From assembly GCF_000247815.1 (NCBI RefSeq), contig NC_021674.1:27246514-27310513 (forward strand): a DNA stretch of 64,000 nucleotides, in the 5' to 3' direction. Source of the stretch: Ficedula albicollis (Eukaryota > Chordata > Aves > Passeriformes > Muscicapidae). The position numbers and the translations under genes were made by a program. A model generated the notes under the pieces. The model did not search any database, was not told the origin of the DNA, and saw nothing but the letters and a program-made list of their open reading frames with translations. The stretch's first letter is position 1. Each line of letters opens with the position of its first letter. Of this stretch, positions 29,958 to 44,871 are shown piece after piece.

Positions 29958-30860
29958 GAAAAGAAAAGAAAAGAAAAGAAAAGAAAAGAAAAGAAAAGAA
30001 AAGAAAAGAAAAGAAAAGAAAAGAAAAGAAAAGAAAAGAAAAGAAAAGAAAAGAAAAGAAAAGAAAAGAAAAGAAAAGAAAAGAAAAGAAAAGAAAAGAA
30101 AAGAAAAGAAAAGAAAAGAAAAGAAAAGAAAAGAAAAGAAAAGAAAAGAAAAGAAAAGAAAAGAAAAGAAAAGAAAAGAAAAGAAAAGAAAAGAAAAGAA
30201 AAGAAAAGAAAAGAAAAGAAAAGAAAAGAAAAGAAAAGAAAAGAAAAGAAAAGAAAAGAAAAGAAAAGAAAAGAAAAGAAAAGAAAAGAAAAGAAAAGAA
30301 AAGAAAAGAAAAGAAAAGAAAAGAAAAGAAAAGAAAAGAAAAGAAAAGAAAAGAAAAGAAAAGAAAAGAAAAGAAAAGAAAAGAAAAGAAAAGAAAAGAA
30401 AAGAAAAGAAAAGAAAAGAAAAGAAAAGAAAAGAAAAGAAAAGAAAAGAAAAGAAAAGAAAAGAAAAGAAAAGAAAAGAAAAGAAAAGAAAAGAAAAGAA
30501 AAGAAAAGAAAAGAAAAGAAAAGAAAAGAAAAGAAAAGAAAAGAAAAGAAAAGAAAAGAAAAGAAAAGAAAAGAAAAGAAAAGAAAAGAAAAGAAAAGAA
30601 AAGAAAAGAAAAGAAAAGAAAAGAAAAGAAAAGAAAAGAAAAGAAAAGAAAAGAAAAGAAAAGAAAAGAAAAGAAAAGAAAAGAAAAGAAAAGAAAAGAA
30701 AAGAAAAGAAAAGAAAAGAAAAGAAAAGAAAAGAAAAGAAAAGAAAAGAAAAGAAAAGAAAAGAAAAGAAAAGAAAAGAAAAGAAAAGAAAAGAAAAGAA
30801 AAGAAAAGAAAAGAAAAGAAAAGAAAAGAAAAGAAAAGAAAAGAAAAGAAAAGAAAAGAA
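29934..30860 (+). repeat. (AAAAG)n array, about 185 copies
   Basis: About 927 bp of perfect AAAAG pentamer, preceded by an imperfect A-rich lead-in (29914-29933) and followed by a degenerate tail to about 30880. The serine/phenylalanine/leucine frames on the - strand are translations of this array, not genes. No interruptions are visible. That is unusual for a natural array this long and suggests that assembly smoothed or set the copy number. Confidence 0.95.
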
Positions 30861-31144
30861 GAAAAGAAAAGAAAGAGAAATCATCTTGTTCTCTAAAATT
30901 CTTCCTAGACTTTGTCAAGCTTGTCTCAGGTTCTGTTCATTTCTTCTACCACTTGTCTTATATGATTGAGGTGAAAAAGAGTTCAAAATTTAGGTAATGG
31001 TTGCCATCACTCTGATGTGGGTATCTTACTGTTTAAAAAAATTTTTGCATTTAAATAAATTACTATCTGTTCTTCCATTAATTAAAATTAAAGAAATGTT
31101 AATTGAAACAGCCAGACTACATAAGAACACAGAAATCCGTGTGC

Positions 31145-31162
31145 GTGTGTGTGTGTGTGTGT
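31145..31162 (+). repeat. (GT)9 microsatellite
   Basis: Nine perfect GT dinucleotides in an AT-rich context. Confidence 0.9.
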
Positions 31163-32611
31163 ATTTACACATTTTAAAGAGCAATTTATTTATTGTTTTC
31201 TGCCCATGGCAAGTAGCAGACATAGAAAAATTGTAGTTGCACGACAATCCCATGCTTTGCAGCTCAATGTCACTCAATGAAATCTTCAGCCCTATGCCAA
31301 GTATCAGCTTCTTCGGCAAGCTATGGTGTGAATGAAACAACCAAAAATTACTGCAGCAGTGACTAAACTCCATTAGAAGAATGAAGAATTTCTGAGTCTC
31401 AAGACAGTGCAGTTTAGTCCCATTTGCAAAGGTGTTTGAATTATGTCTCTGTTGCTAAATAAAACAGATCTGAAAACCCCTCTCTTCCTGAGGCTAAGTG
31501 GCATTTGTCACTAGGCCTTTGGGTCTTTTGGTGCCTCGGTGTTTCAAAAAAAAAAAAAAAGAAAAAAACAACTATTTCTTGTGAGGTTCTAGTCCTGAGT
31601 ATCAGAGATAATACAAGGGAATGCATTGTAAATTGTTCATGTGATATTATCACAACAGGAAGTCAAAGGAGGGAGTGGACTGAGAGCATGGAAGGGACAG
31701 CAGAAACTTCTGGAAGAGTGTTGGGGGACTAGAATAGTGCAGGACACAGGGAACCAAACCAGGTGCCATCTGCTACAATCAAAGTTGTGCCTGGTTGCAT
31801 GGCAGCAGCCGAAGGGTGTGCTGAGCTCACGCCTCCTCCTTGCACTGTGTAGCATCAATGTTTGCTGCCATCCCCATCTGCTTCCAGGGGAGATTTTGTG
31901 CCCCTATGCACCTTGTGCACACATGAATTGGCTGTTGGAGGAAATATGATGTGGGTATGGTAACCCAGCGGCAGATTATTTCTTAACCAGTGCTGTCTAC
32001 AATCTCAGTCCTGCCTGCTGAAGTGACTTAACTGACTGAAACCAATTCAGCGTTCACTGGGCTGGCCTTTTCTATATCTTAAATAAGCAACAAAGTCAAT
32101 CTTAGCCTAGCAATAAAGTCCTTGTTTATATGGAGAATAAAACTGATTAAAAAAATAAAATAAAGGAATGAAAAGGGATATCAGGGTTTTTTCTGGGATG
32201 TAAAAGGTCCCCAGCGTATTTGAGCTGATTCAAGAACCTATGAAATGAAGCAGAGAAGACATCAAAGGACAAGGTCAGAATTAACTCAGCAAAAAGGAGA
32301 TTGAAACAATCCATAGAGGAAAATACAGAACATTGTCACACATTGAGAAGTAGCACATTTTCCATAGAAACATTGATCAGTTTTAAACTGATGTTATATA
32401 AATTATCTAGTTTTCCACAAAGCTATTCCTGTGGTTTTGATCTGTACACAAAACTCCCCAGAAAAATTGCAAGATATGACAAACAACTAAATTGCATGTA
32501 CTAATTTCTGCAAATAAGGCAATTTATTCATTTATTACAAATGCTATTTGGAGATGTATCAAGCTGAAAGCATTCTGAAATGCTATGAGGTTTCCCTCAC
32601 AACAAATAATT

Positions 32612-32645
32612 GTTTTAGTTTTAGTTTTAGTTTTAGTTTTAGTTG
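32612..32645 (+). repeat. (TTTTAG)n short tandem repeat
   Basis: About five and a half copies of the hexamer TTTTAG. It resembles but is not the vertebrate telomere unit TTAGGG, so it is not an interstitial telomere. Confidence 0.9.
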
Positions 32646-33457
32646 ATACTGTCTGGCTTGTTTTTATATTTTTCCAATGGCAAATCACAGCAATTATTTA
32701 AAAGAAAAATCCAACAAACTGCAGCTAAATCCATCAGTATTTGACATTACTATGTGCCTGTTACTTGCTAACACTACATTACATTTCAGCTTGCCTCGAT
32801 CTTGCAGAATTTAAAAGATGGATATGTTTATGAGCATATTAAATAGTACAGACCATGGAACATCTTACACAAGCTCTTTCTACAGTGAAGGGGGGAAAGT
32901 CTACATAGCTGTGTATAGTGCTTTGTCCCTAAATCTTGGCAAGGATACCTGTTCACTTCCTTCCCTTGTCTTGGATGCAGAAGAAGGGACCCCCAAAATC
33001 CTGTTGTATCATTATGCACCAGGAAGGGGACGTGGATTCTGCTCCCTTGCAGGTAGGCAGGATGGTTGGTGGCTGCTCTAAGGCAAGAGATTCCTTGTCG
33101 TGGCGATGACGTCTGTGAATCACCTTCGACAGACTGCGGAAGAATTTACCGGGCTGAAACTATCTGGAAAACTAAAGGATGTTAAGGACGAGCCTTGCTT
33201 CCTCTCAGCAGCCATCGGTGCTGAGTATTAGAGCCCTCTAGTGAGGTTTCTCGGAGTGGATCCCCGCCTCCGGCCCGTGGGGACGAAGGAGACTTTTTCC
33301 TTCCTCGGGGAGAACCGAAATTCCCTTTTGCGCTGCAGGACACGGCCGGCGGTTCGCTCCCTCTGGGAAAAGGCCCGGCAGGAGCTCGGGTTCACCTGCT
33401 CGGCCCCACCTGAGCGCCCCGGAGATGCGGGCGCTGCCCCGGTCCGGACCCCCGGGC

Positions 33458-33486
33458 GCTGCTGCTGCTGCTGCTGCTGCTGCTGC
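33458..33486 (+). repeat. (GCT)n trinucleotide repeat
   Basis: Nine full GCT units plus GC, inside CpG-rich sequence. It yields poly-Ala, poly-Gln or poly-Cys in short frames. None of these frames belongs to a gene I can identify. Confidence 0.9.
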
Positions 33487-34429
33487 ACGAAGGGTCCCTG
33501 AGCTCGGGGGATCGCGCACACACGGCAACAGCGCTGTGCAGAGCCCCCGAGATCTCTGCTGCCTGGGGAGGGAAGGCGGGAGGGAAGGGAGGGCAGCCTC
33601 TTCCTAAAAATACTCCCCGGTCAAATCCCCGTGAGCCAGGGATGGAGATGGTAACAAAAATGCCTTGAATCGGTAGGAACAGTGAACAATCTCCGTGCTT
33701 TCCTCATCATCTTGGAATAATCAGCGGAATTAACTGAGGTCGAGGAAACAGGCTCTTGGGTTAGTTGTGGGAGGCTGTGAGAATAGGGGGCAGCCATTAA
33801 AAGAAACATGATCGCTATTCATCAACTCGGAAGAGGGGAAAGGAGGAGGGAAAAAAAAGAGACCTTCGTGGCTGGAGCTCATACCAACCTGGTCTATCTC
33901 TGATCAAGAAGATCCCTGGAAACAAGAAGTTTACAAATATTGTCAAATTGATGCTTGTAGAGTGATTTAAGTTGTCAATCCCGCAGAAGCCCACCAGAAG
34001 TTTAGATTCAATACCCTGCATTTCTGGCTAGTTATTGCCAATCCCCTAAGGCAGAAAGCGCTCTCTCCCTCTTTATTTTAACCATATGTGCCTTTTGTTG
34101 TTGTTGTTGTCTTGTCTGTTAGCTGTACGCTGTGTGCCGAGAGTCTCCCTGTGCCGCGGAGCATCTGAGGCGGTCCCCGCAGCCGGGAGTGGGGCGGGGG
34201 CTGGCTGGGCACCGGCCCGGGCCCCCCTTCTGTTTCCCCCCGGTCCTCCCTCCAGCCGTCTGTGGACTCCGTGGGATCTGTGGGAACACCCCAAATAAAT
34301 ATCCATGCTGGGGAGAATGGCCGGGAAAGTGCTGATGGCAGAACTGGGTGAAAACTCTCAGCCCGCGATTGAGAAAGGATAATATAAAAGTAATCAGGAC
34401 CGGCCGCATTAATCGTCTGGGGGGGGGCT

Positions 34430-34448
34430 CACGACGCTCTTCCGATCT
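34430..34448 (+). other. Illumina adapter remnant in the assembly
   Basis: The 19 bases CACGACGCTCTTCCGATCT match exactly the 3' end of the Illumina TruSeq universal/Read 1 adapter. They are flanked on both sides by nine-G runs (34419-34427 and 34449-34457). Both G runs are preceded by CT and followed by CT. An exact 19-nt match next to G runs, as produced by dark cycles of two-colour sequencers, is explained by untrimmed reads entering the assembly. It should not be read as genomic sequence. Confidence 0.96.
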
Positions 34449-34467
34449 GGGGGGGGGCTATCGTGTT

Positions 34468-34589
34468 TCGTGGGGAGCTCGGGAGGTTACAGCGCCCTGA
34501 GGTGGGGACACAGTGCCGCCCCCGGAGTCGTGGGGAGCTCGGGAGGTTACAGCGCCCTGAGGTGGGGACACAGTGCCGCCCCCGGAGTC
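34468..34589 (+). repeat. 60-bp tandem duplication, two copies
   Basis: A 60-bp unit beginning TCGTGGGGAGCTCGGGAGG occurs twice back to back with no difference (period 60, 34468-34527 then 34528-34587). It begins only 19 bases after the adapter remnant, so a mis-joined overlap is a strong alternative to a real minisatellite. Confidence 0.9.
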
Positions 34590-34762
34590 CCATTTCACCG
34601 GGGGGTGGCCGGGGGACGGGGGCGGGAAGGTTCACCGAGGCCGGCTCCGTCACGTCCCATCGGGCCCCCATCTCCTGATTAATACATCTCTTTCGAAGAT
34701 GTTACTCGAGCATCTCAGGTCCCGCCGGCGGACAAGCGGCGGAGCTGCAGGCGCGGGGCGCT

Positions 34763-34842
34763 CCGTGGGGCAGGGGCCCCGTGGGGCAGGGGCTCCGTAG
34801 GGCAGGGGCTCCGTGGGGCAGGGGCTCCGTGGGGCAGGGGCT
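34763..34842 (+). repeat. 16-bp minisatellite, five copies
   Basis: Five tandem copies of CCGTGGGGCAGGGGCT, differing at only two positions (final T to C in copy 1, G to A in copy 3). The small differences between copies suggest real, slightly aged DNA, unlike the perfect poly-C tracts. The G-rich strand could form quadruplex structures. Confidence 0.9.
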
Positions 34843-37719
34843 GAGCTCCCGCCAGCTCCCAGCAGCGTCCCCCGAGTGCCCAGACCCCGCTCCGCGCCCC
34901 GCACCCACCAGCGCTCTCTTTCAAGGGGAGTTTGTTCGCATAATCGAGTTACCCGCTACATATCTGGAATCCTTGACCCGTCCCCTTGAGGAACGGTGCA
35001 TTGCGCGCAGCAAAAGCTTTGAATTATTCTTTACTCCCCAAATCAGGGAACAACAAGCAATTGTTGCTTGTCTTCATTTAGTTGTGTGCAGTGATCTTAC
35101 GCCGTGCTTTCTTTTTTTCGGTGGAGACAGGAACTTAGTGCCATCTCTGATGGGATAGATTCGGGTTTTAAACAAAACTCAAAAATAAATAAAAGCGTGA
35201 ATAAATAACATGAGGGCGGGGGGGAACAACCCCTGGCTCCGGGTTGCAAAACTCCCTCCGGGAATCCCGGGTGAGCTTTGGCCGCCTAAAGAAACCCTAG
35301 TCCCGCCACGGAAAAACTTGTGAGCCCGGGAAAATTGAGCTGAGCCCCTGGGTTGAAGGGTGTGGGACAGATAGGCCCAGTATTGTGGCAAAGGTTTCTA
35401 CGATGCCTTAAAAAAAAAAAAAAAAAAGAAAAAAGAAAAAATAAAATAAAATAAAAACCTAGCCGGAGTAGCAGCTTAGTTGCGGCAGGCTTTCGATCTC
35501 GGTAAACCCCACCAGTTTTAAAAGGAAAGCATATTGCAGTCCCACCAAAAGGAATGAAAAAAAAAATTGAAAAAAAATAGAAAAAAAGAAAGGAAAGAAA
35601 GAAAGAAACGAAAACTTGGAGTTCTCTGTCATTTGGTTGCTCTCCCTACAATCCTCGCCACCGTAGTGGACATCTGCGGGGAAGATGTGTTTCCTTCTGA
35701 TATGTGAAAGTTGTGGGGTTTATCATCTGTTCGCTGACCCTGCTGATAAAAGCGCCCTTGGAGGTGGCCCTGTCTCCCTGCCGAGCCCACGGCTGGCTGG
35801 CGGGAGCGGACGCGTCCAGAGCCCTGTGAGAGTGGGTGACAGGTTTGTCCCCAGCCCAACTCGGTGAAAAGGATGAGGGGCTCCGCAGAAGCAGCGGTCG
35901 AGGAGCTGGCAGAAAGGCGTCGGGCAGCTTGAGGGATCGGCTCCTGCGTTTAACAGGAACGATGCGGGCCTGCAGCCCGGGGGGGGCTCCCAAAGGGACG
36001 GTGAAGGCAGAGCCCAAAAGGTGATTCCCAGATAATTGCAGCTCTACTTGGGCACCCACTCGTGGGCACGGAGCAGCTCCGTGCAAGGAAAGGCTCCTGA
36101 GAAGAAAACTGCCCGCCCACCCCCCGTTCCTCAGCCAGTCTGTGTCACAGCTAATGAAAGGAGCGTCGCAATAAAAACCTTTTCATTCCACTCATGTCTC
36201 CCAGAGATTGCGTTGTCATTGACGGTTCCTCACGCTGCTGCGCGGAGGGGTGAGGCGCTTCTCGAGTGGGCCCTCGGCAAAGTGACAGCCGGGCCCGGAG
36301 CGGAGTGAAACTCCGGCCTTCTCCGCCCAGCGGCAGAGGAGCCGAGAAAAATTTGGGTCTGCTCTGCTAAAACTTTCCACGACAGCTAAACGAGGGAGAG
36401 CTGGCAACCGCCGGGCGAAACGATCTCGTCGGTCCAGGGGCAAACGTGAGCAAGTGATTCGCTCCTCCTGCTCTGAAATACAATGGCAGGGAGCGAGGGC
36501 CTTCGCAAATGCCAAAAAAAAAAGCTCCTCTCCCGATGGCCTGTTTTGCTCGCAAGGCACTACAATGCGACTCGCCCCGTGCCGTGGCTGTGCAGCCAGT
36601 ATCTACTCTGACTTCTAGCACGTAGGAAAATTTTTCTCCTGCCCTAAAGATAAAAGCAGTCATGCAGAATTTGGATCCAGATGTCGCTAATTTACGATTG
36701 CTCTAGGACGCAAGCTGATACAGGGTGCCCGGGAAGGGGGTAGCCCTGCCTCTGCCCAGCTCTCTGGGAAGTGAACTTATGTTACATGCAAGCTGCAGCC
36801 CGGCTAAGGCAGCCTAAAGTGAAAGCGCCTACGGAGGAGCCGGAGTGTAACACTGTACTCACATTTTAGGGTGCTAAGAAGACTCTTTTTCAGGTCTAAA
36901 TCTATGCAACAGGTTTGGACATCTCTTTTCCAGCTAGGGCTAACAGCTGCTCCCGTTCAGGTTCAACCAACTGCGGTCGTGAGACAGAAAGAGAGGGAGA
37001 GGAGTCAGGTATATCTCTAAGACCGAGCATGGTAGAAGGGGGGCGGGAGACACAGCTCAGACTTCACTAGCACTTTTTATTATTTCCACGGTCCCCATTG
37101 CGGGAGGGAGCGGAAGGCACACGGTGTGTGCGCGCAAAGGTCGCCGAAGGGAGAGGGGATCTGTGTTTTTGTTGCCGTTTCTGCTCAGAGCAACCTTTGA
37201 AGCCGCGCGGTTGTCCCGTCCCGTCACTGTTCGCTACAGTTGCGGCGGTGAACTACTCAGCCGCTTAGGTTGGCTAGGAAGCGCTGGGATCGGGATGCTT
37301 TCGTTTATGAATCCCGCAGAGATCGGCCGGAATCGAGGCACTAAGCGGCCGAGATCTCATTTTGTAAAGGAACGGAGGGACCATCATGCAAGGGGGCTTT
37401 ACCGACCCGTCGCCAATATGCCCGATTTTGTTTTAAACGAATTTGAGCTGATCTTTCCTCGACCTGAAAAAGAAGCCTCTATTTTCCGTCCCCGGAGGAT
37501 CCAGGGCGGGAACCACCCGCTTGCCACTGTTCCCTTACGGCAGCACTCGTGAAAAGGCCGGACGGACAGGTAGGAGGACAACGCAGCTTCCACAGCGGAG
37601 CGCACTCGGGAAAGTACGGGCATACGCCTCGGATATTCACAGGCATTCGGACATGCTGGGAGCTGGACATGGTTGATCCGCTGCCCCCCTACCCCGCCCT
37701 CTTCCTCCTCCTCCTCCTG

Positions 37720-38242
<523 letters not shown>

Positions 38243-39440
38243 AGCCCCGGGCCGGCACCGAGCCCCGGCCCGTCAGCCGCCAAGGCTCAGCTGCGAGGCG
38301 GGCAGCCCGCAGTCCGGTCTCTTGTGGCTGCGCTAAATCCCTGACGCGCCGGGGCGGCTAGAAAGGTACCCACAATTGCAGAGACCTCTCCTGTCAGGAC
38401 TGCAAATACCGTAGAAAGAGCTTGTGGGATTAATCATTATTTCTCAGCAAAAGGGGAACATAACCGTCCATGGAAACTACCCTGAGTTTGTGGCCGGGAG
38501 GCTCCTCCCGAGTGCCCTCACCTGGGCGATCCCCGGCACCAGCCTCCGCCCCGGCGGTCCCGTTCGGCCGCCACCCGTGCGCCGCTCCCGCGGAGGCACC
38601 GCGGCTCCCTTCAGCCGCTCATCGCACCCTCTCCCTCGACCTTGCAGCTGGCACGACATCTCTCCCTCGCCTTTCACTTTGTGTAGACCGACAAGGGACG
38701 GGAAATTATGCGGGTCCCTGCTCCTCAGAGTCGGTAAACTTAAAACGCGGTGTGCAAAGGGCGCGCGTGGGTGATACGGGTCCGTTTAATCAAGCGAAGT
38801 GTTTCTGACTTTTACACTTTTGCACGTGTTCCTCTCCTGGATGAAACACCCCGACAAGCTCTGGAAATCGAGGATAAATAAATGTCCGGGGTGCAGTGAT
38901 CACAAATGCCAGCGCCCTTCGCGCCGAAGCGCGGTGGGGGCACGGCCGGCGATTCATGGAGAGGCAATCCCACTCCGGCCCCGTATCATCCTGCCTTCTT
39001 CTCGCTCCCGGGCAGGTACGAGAAACGTGTAATGGGATCCCAGGTCACGAACAGGGTTCCCATTGTACATGAGAGGCCCCTTCCTTATAAAATTCTCCAA
39101 CAGTGGTTACTGGGCGCTGGGGAGCGGGGCTATAAGGGAACGCTTTTAGAAAAAAAAAATTTACGCAAGGGCCGGAGACTGGCTTTTTCTCCCACCGCAG
39201 GCGCGAGTGCCAGGGTCGGCAGAGCCCGCAGTCCGGAGCGGCGGGGCCGGGATGGGGCTGCGGGATGCAGACGGGGCGGCTCCGTCCCGCCGTGCCGCAG
39301 TGCCCTGCGGCGAGGAGCAGGGGCCCGGGCTCCGCGCTCCCCCTCTCCCCCGACGGGCGCCTGCAGCGTCAATCACGACGGAAATTTCTCCCTCGCTAGC
39401 TAATATCTCAGCTCGCAGGGCCGCCTCTGAGTGGATCTGA

Positions 39441-41763
<2,323 letters not shown>

Positions 41764-43031
41764 CCCGGGGGCAGGGGTTCCGCGCCCTGCACAGCTCCGA
41801 GCGTGTCCTCGAGGGGTACCCCGGTGCAGAAAGGGACAGCCGGGGACAACGCGTGGGTCCGAACGCTGGTGGCAAGTATGTCCTCTGTCCTCGGCTCCTG
41901 GCGAGGGGCCGGAGACCTGGACAAGGACTGAGTGAAGCAACTTGTGGCCTCGCTCATGACATTGCAGTTCTTGCCCGCTACCCAGCAAGGTGCTCATGAA
42001 CGCACGCCAATAGGTGTATGTTAGGCCGAATATGATTCTGCATCCGTGTTTTTCACGTTAAGTGGAGTGAAGGGACCATTAATCGCCGGAAATAATGTTG
42101 GTGTAGGTTAATGTCTACATCCCTGGCTATCGGTGTGATTTTTCCATCAGCAGTCCCTGTGCCTTAGGAAGACGGTTCGAAGAGGCAAAAAGGGTCCTCT
42201 TACTGCATCCTCTAGCTCATTAAATTGCCCGGTCCATACCGGCAATCGAATGATCTCGCGGTTAATTAGCGGATCAGAATCCTGTGGATCCGCGCCTCCG
42301 AGGAGAATTCTTTCTATCTTTGGTTTCTGCCAACCGTGTTTTGGAAACGGGCAGCGGCGCGGCCGTGCTGCTGTGCAGCCCGGCAAATTCGGGCACAGAT
42401 TTACTCTATTCATTTCCCGAAACCGTGCAAGCGCTTTAATTTTCCTTCAAATCCTCACAAGTGTTGGTTTTACGAGATGTTAGAGATCCTTTTTATTGCT
42501 GATAGCAGGGACTCACCTTCAAATATCCAAAGGAAATGAAGGTTACATTTATTCCATTCCTTTTTTTTTTTTTTTTCCCGGGGAATCAAATTTTAAAGGT
42601 CTCCAGAGACAAATAATATTTTTGACATTGAAAAATACACTCAACCTAATATTACACTCCAGGCATTGGAAAACAGACCGTTCATGGGACTGCCATCCAC
42701 TCAAGGAAACCTGTTCAAACAGAGCTTTCTTGTCTATTTTTAAATTTTTGGCACTAAGTGTCTCCAGCCACATCCTGCAGCCCTTAGTGAGGAAAACCCG
42801 TCAGTGCAATAGTTTAACTTCTCTCGACCAAATCCTGCAGGATAGGGCCCCTCTGCCAGATAGTGTGTTACAAAACTTCCGCATAAGCTATTAAATGTGC
42901 TTGCTCTGCCTTCAGTATTTCAGGCAGAACGCTGTCTAAAGTATTCCTACGAGGGCAATGGAGGCCGCATAAGCCTTGCCCGGACGGCAGCCCCGACCCC
43001 TTCTTGCCACTCACATTTCCGAAAAAGAAAA

Positions 43032-43495
<464 letters not shown>

Positions 43496-43603
43496 TAGAT
43501 GTATCTGCAAGGGCTTGGCCCGCCTCCAGCGATTTCTTGGTATTTACCCGGTGATGAATTTCGAAACTACGTCCTGCCTTTCCGAGCCTTTGTCGGCAGG
43601 CGC

Positions 43604-43604
<1 letters not shown>

Positions 43605-43651
<47 letters not shown>
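43605..43651 (+). repeat. Poly-C tract, 47 nt, SIX2 intron
   Basis: 47 C residues between GGCAGGCGCA and GTGCGGGGCC. Short enough that a real C-rich stretch could be its seed, but it fits the series of artefactual tracts. Confidence 0.8.
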
Positions 43652-43652
<1 letters not shown>

Positions 43653-44032
43653 TGCGGGGCCATCCCGGCTGCGCCCCAGGACGGGACGGAGGAGCAGCGG
43701 CGGGCGTGCGGAGCGTTTCCCGAGAGGGTCGGGGAAAGCAGCGGGTTAACTCTGTTCGCTTACCTTATCGTCCATATTGGGCTATGTTTTGAGCTTGAAG
43801 CTCAGGGCGAGGGGAAAAAAAAAAAAACCAACAACCATGTCCAGTTACTTTAAGGAAAAGACTTTCCCTCCTGATGTGAGCCCGGGAGGCTGTTCTGCTG
43901 CACGGAGCCATCCTGCCTGCAGCTCGCCGGGCTCTGGCTTTCTCAGGAGAAATCATGGCTGAACACCTCTTCAGCTCCTAGAGCAGTTTTAAAGTTAAAA
44001 AAGTTTAAAAGTCTTTTCCTTCTTTCTTTCTT

Positions 44033-44033
<1 letters not shown>

Positions 44034-44066
<33 letters not shown>

Positions 44067-44069
44067 TCC

Positions 44070-44106
<37 letters not shown>
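44034..44106 (+). repeat. T28 / C10 / T29 pyrimidine block upstream of SIX2 exon 2
   Basis: Twenty-eight T (44034-44061), AAAAAT, ten C (44068-44077), then twenty-nine T (44078-44106). It ends 318 nt before the exon 2 acceptor, too far to be its own polypyrimidine tract. Homopolymer lengths are likely unreliable. Confidence 0.85.
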
Positions 44107-44110
<4 letters not shown>

Positions 44111-44424
44111 ATATCTTCCTCCTTTCCCTTCCTCCCCCCTTCTCACTCTGTGCAAACCCTTTTGGACGCAGAAAATTACGGTTTGGCAAAGCGACGTTTT
44201 CCGCTGGGCTAGTGGGAGACTGTTTACAAGCTCAGCGGACCTTAGACCTAGGTGCCAGGTGAAGAGGCCTCGGAGGTTGGCAGAGTTTCTGAACCTGCTG
44301 TTTTTGCACTCCCCTCCGCTCGCTGCTCCCCGGAGCCAGCTCCCCGCCGCCCCCGCTCCTGCACTGCGCGCCCCGGAGCGACGGCCTCATGGTGATTTCC
44401 CTCCCTCTTTTGTGTTTCCTATAG

Positions 44425-44728
44425 GGAAAACAACGAGAATTCCAACTCCAACAGCCACAACCCGCTCTCGGCGTCAATGAACGGGAATAAGACAGTTTTG
44501 GGGAGCTCAGAGGACGAGAAGACGCCGTCAGGAACCCCGGATCACACCTCCTCCAGCCCCGCGCTGCTGCTCAGCTCCAATCCCGGGCTGCAGCCCCTGC
44601 ACGGCCTGGGCCACCCCCAGGGCCCCAGCGCCATCCCCGTGCCCAGCGCCGACCCCATGCACCACCACAGCTTGCAGGACTCCATTCTCAACCCCATGTC
44701 ATCTAACTTGGTCGATCTGGGCTCTTAA
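44425..44728 (+). CDS. SIX2: SIX2 homeobox transcription factor, coding exon 2
   Basis: The exon completes the split Arg codon (AG/G) and codes 100 more residues to the stop TAA at 44726-44728. Together with exon 1 the frame is 885 nt, 294 residues; human SIX2 has 291. The exon encodes the low-complexity C-terminal region, which carries transcriptional regulatory activity in SIX1/SIX2 proteins. It starts [15 protein letters not shown], contains [14 protein letters not shown] and PALLLS, and ends [18 protein letters not shown]. These match SIX2; SIX1 differs in this region (ENTENNNSSSNKQNQ and LQDSLLGPL). Compared with human SIX2 the Gly-rich stretch before the His run is shorter, and MHHHS stands where human has a longer His run. 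There is no sign of truncation or frameshift. Confidence 0.95.
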
Positions 44729-44782
44729 AACCGTGTACACGCTCCCTCCTTCGCGCCAGCCCTCCTTTACTCAATTTTTTCC

Positions 44783-44804
44783 TTTTTTTTTTTTTTTTTT
44801 TTTT

Positions 44805-44843
<39 letters not shown>

Positions 44844-44871
44844 TTTTCCTTTTTTTTTTTTTTTTTTTTTT
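44783..44871 (+). repeat. T23 / C38 / T22 block in the SIX2 3' UTR
   Basis: T23 (44783-44805), C38 (44806-44843), TTTTCC, T22 (44850-44871). The near-symmetric T runs around the C38 resemble the intronic block at 44034-44106. The C38 belongs to the poly-C series, and a natural pyrimidine tract may underlie it. Confidence 0.85.

Larger units (their letters stand above)
30881..33120. other. Intergenic DNA with small simple repeats
   Basis: No gene recognised. It contains a (GT)9 run at 31145-31162, a short poly-A at about 31546-31560 and a TTTTAG hexamer repeat at 32612-32645. Base composition shifts from AT-rich to CpG-rich towards the right end. Confidence 0.55.

Noticed and set aside
29772..30918. 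Open frames of 341-370 codons rich in Phe, Leu and Ser (- strand)
   Set aside because: They translate the AAAAG array; the unique ends have no recognisable domain.
32612..32645. TTTTAG repeat considered as interstitial telomere
   Set aside because: The unit is not TTAGGG and the run is only about 34 bp.
38906..39403. 165-codon open frame upstream of SIX2
   Set aside because: Low-complexity Arg/Ala/Gly/Pro composition with overlapping alternative frames on both strands. It lies in the CpG-rich promoter region and no family is recognisable.
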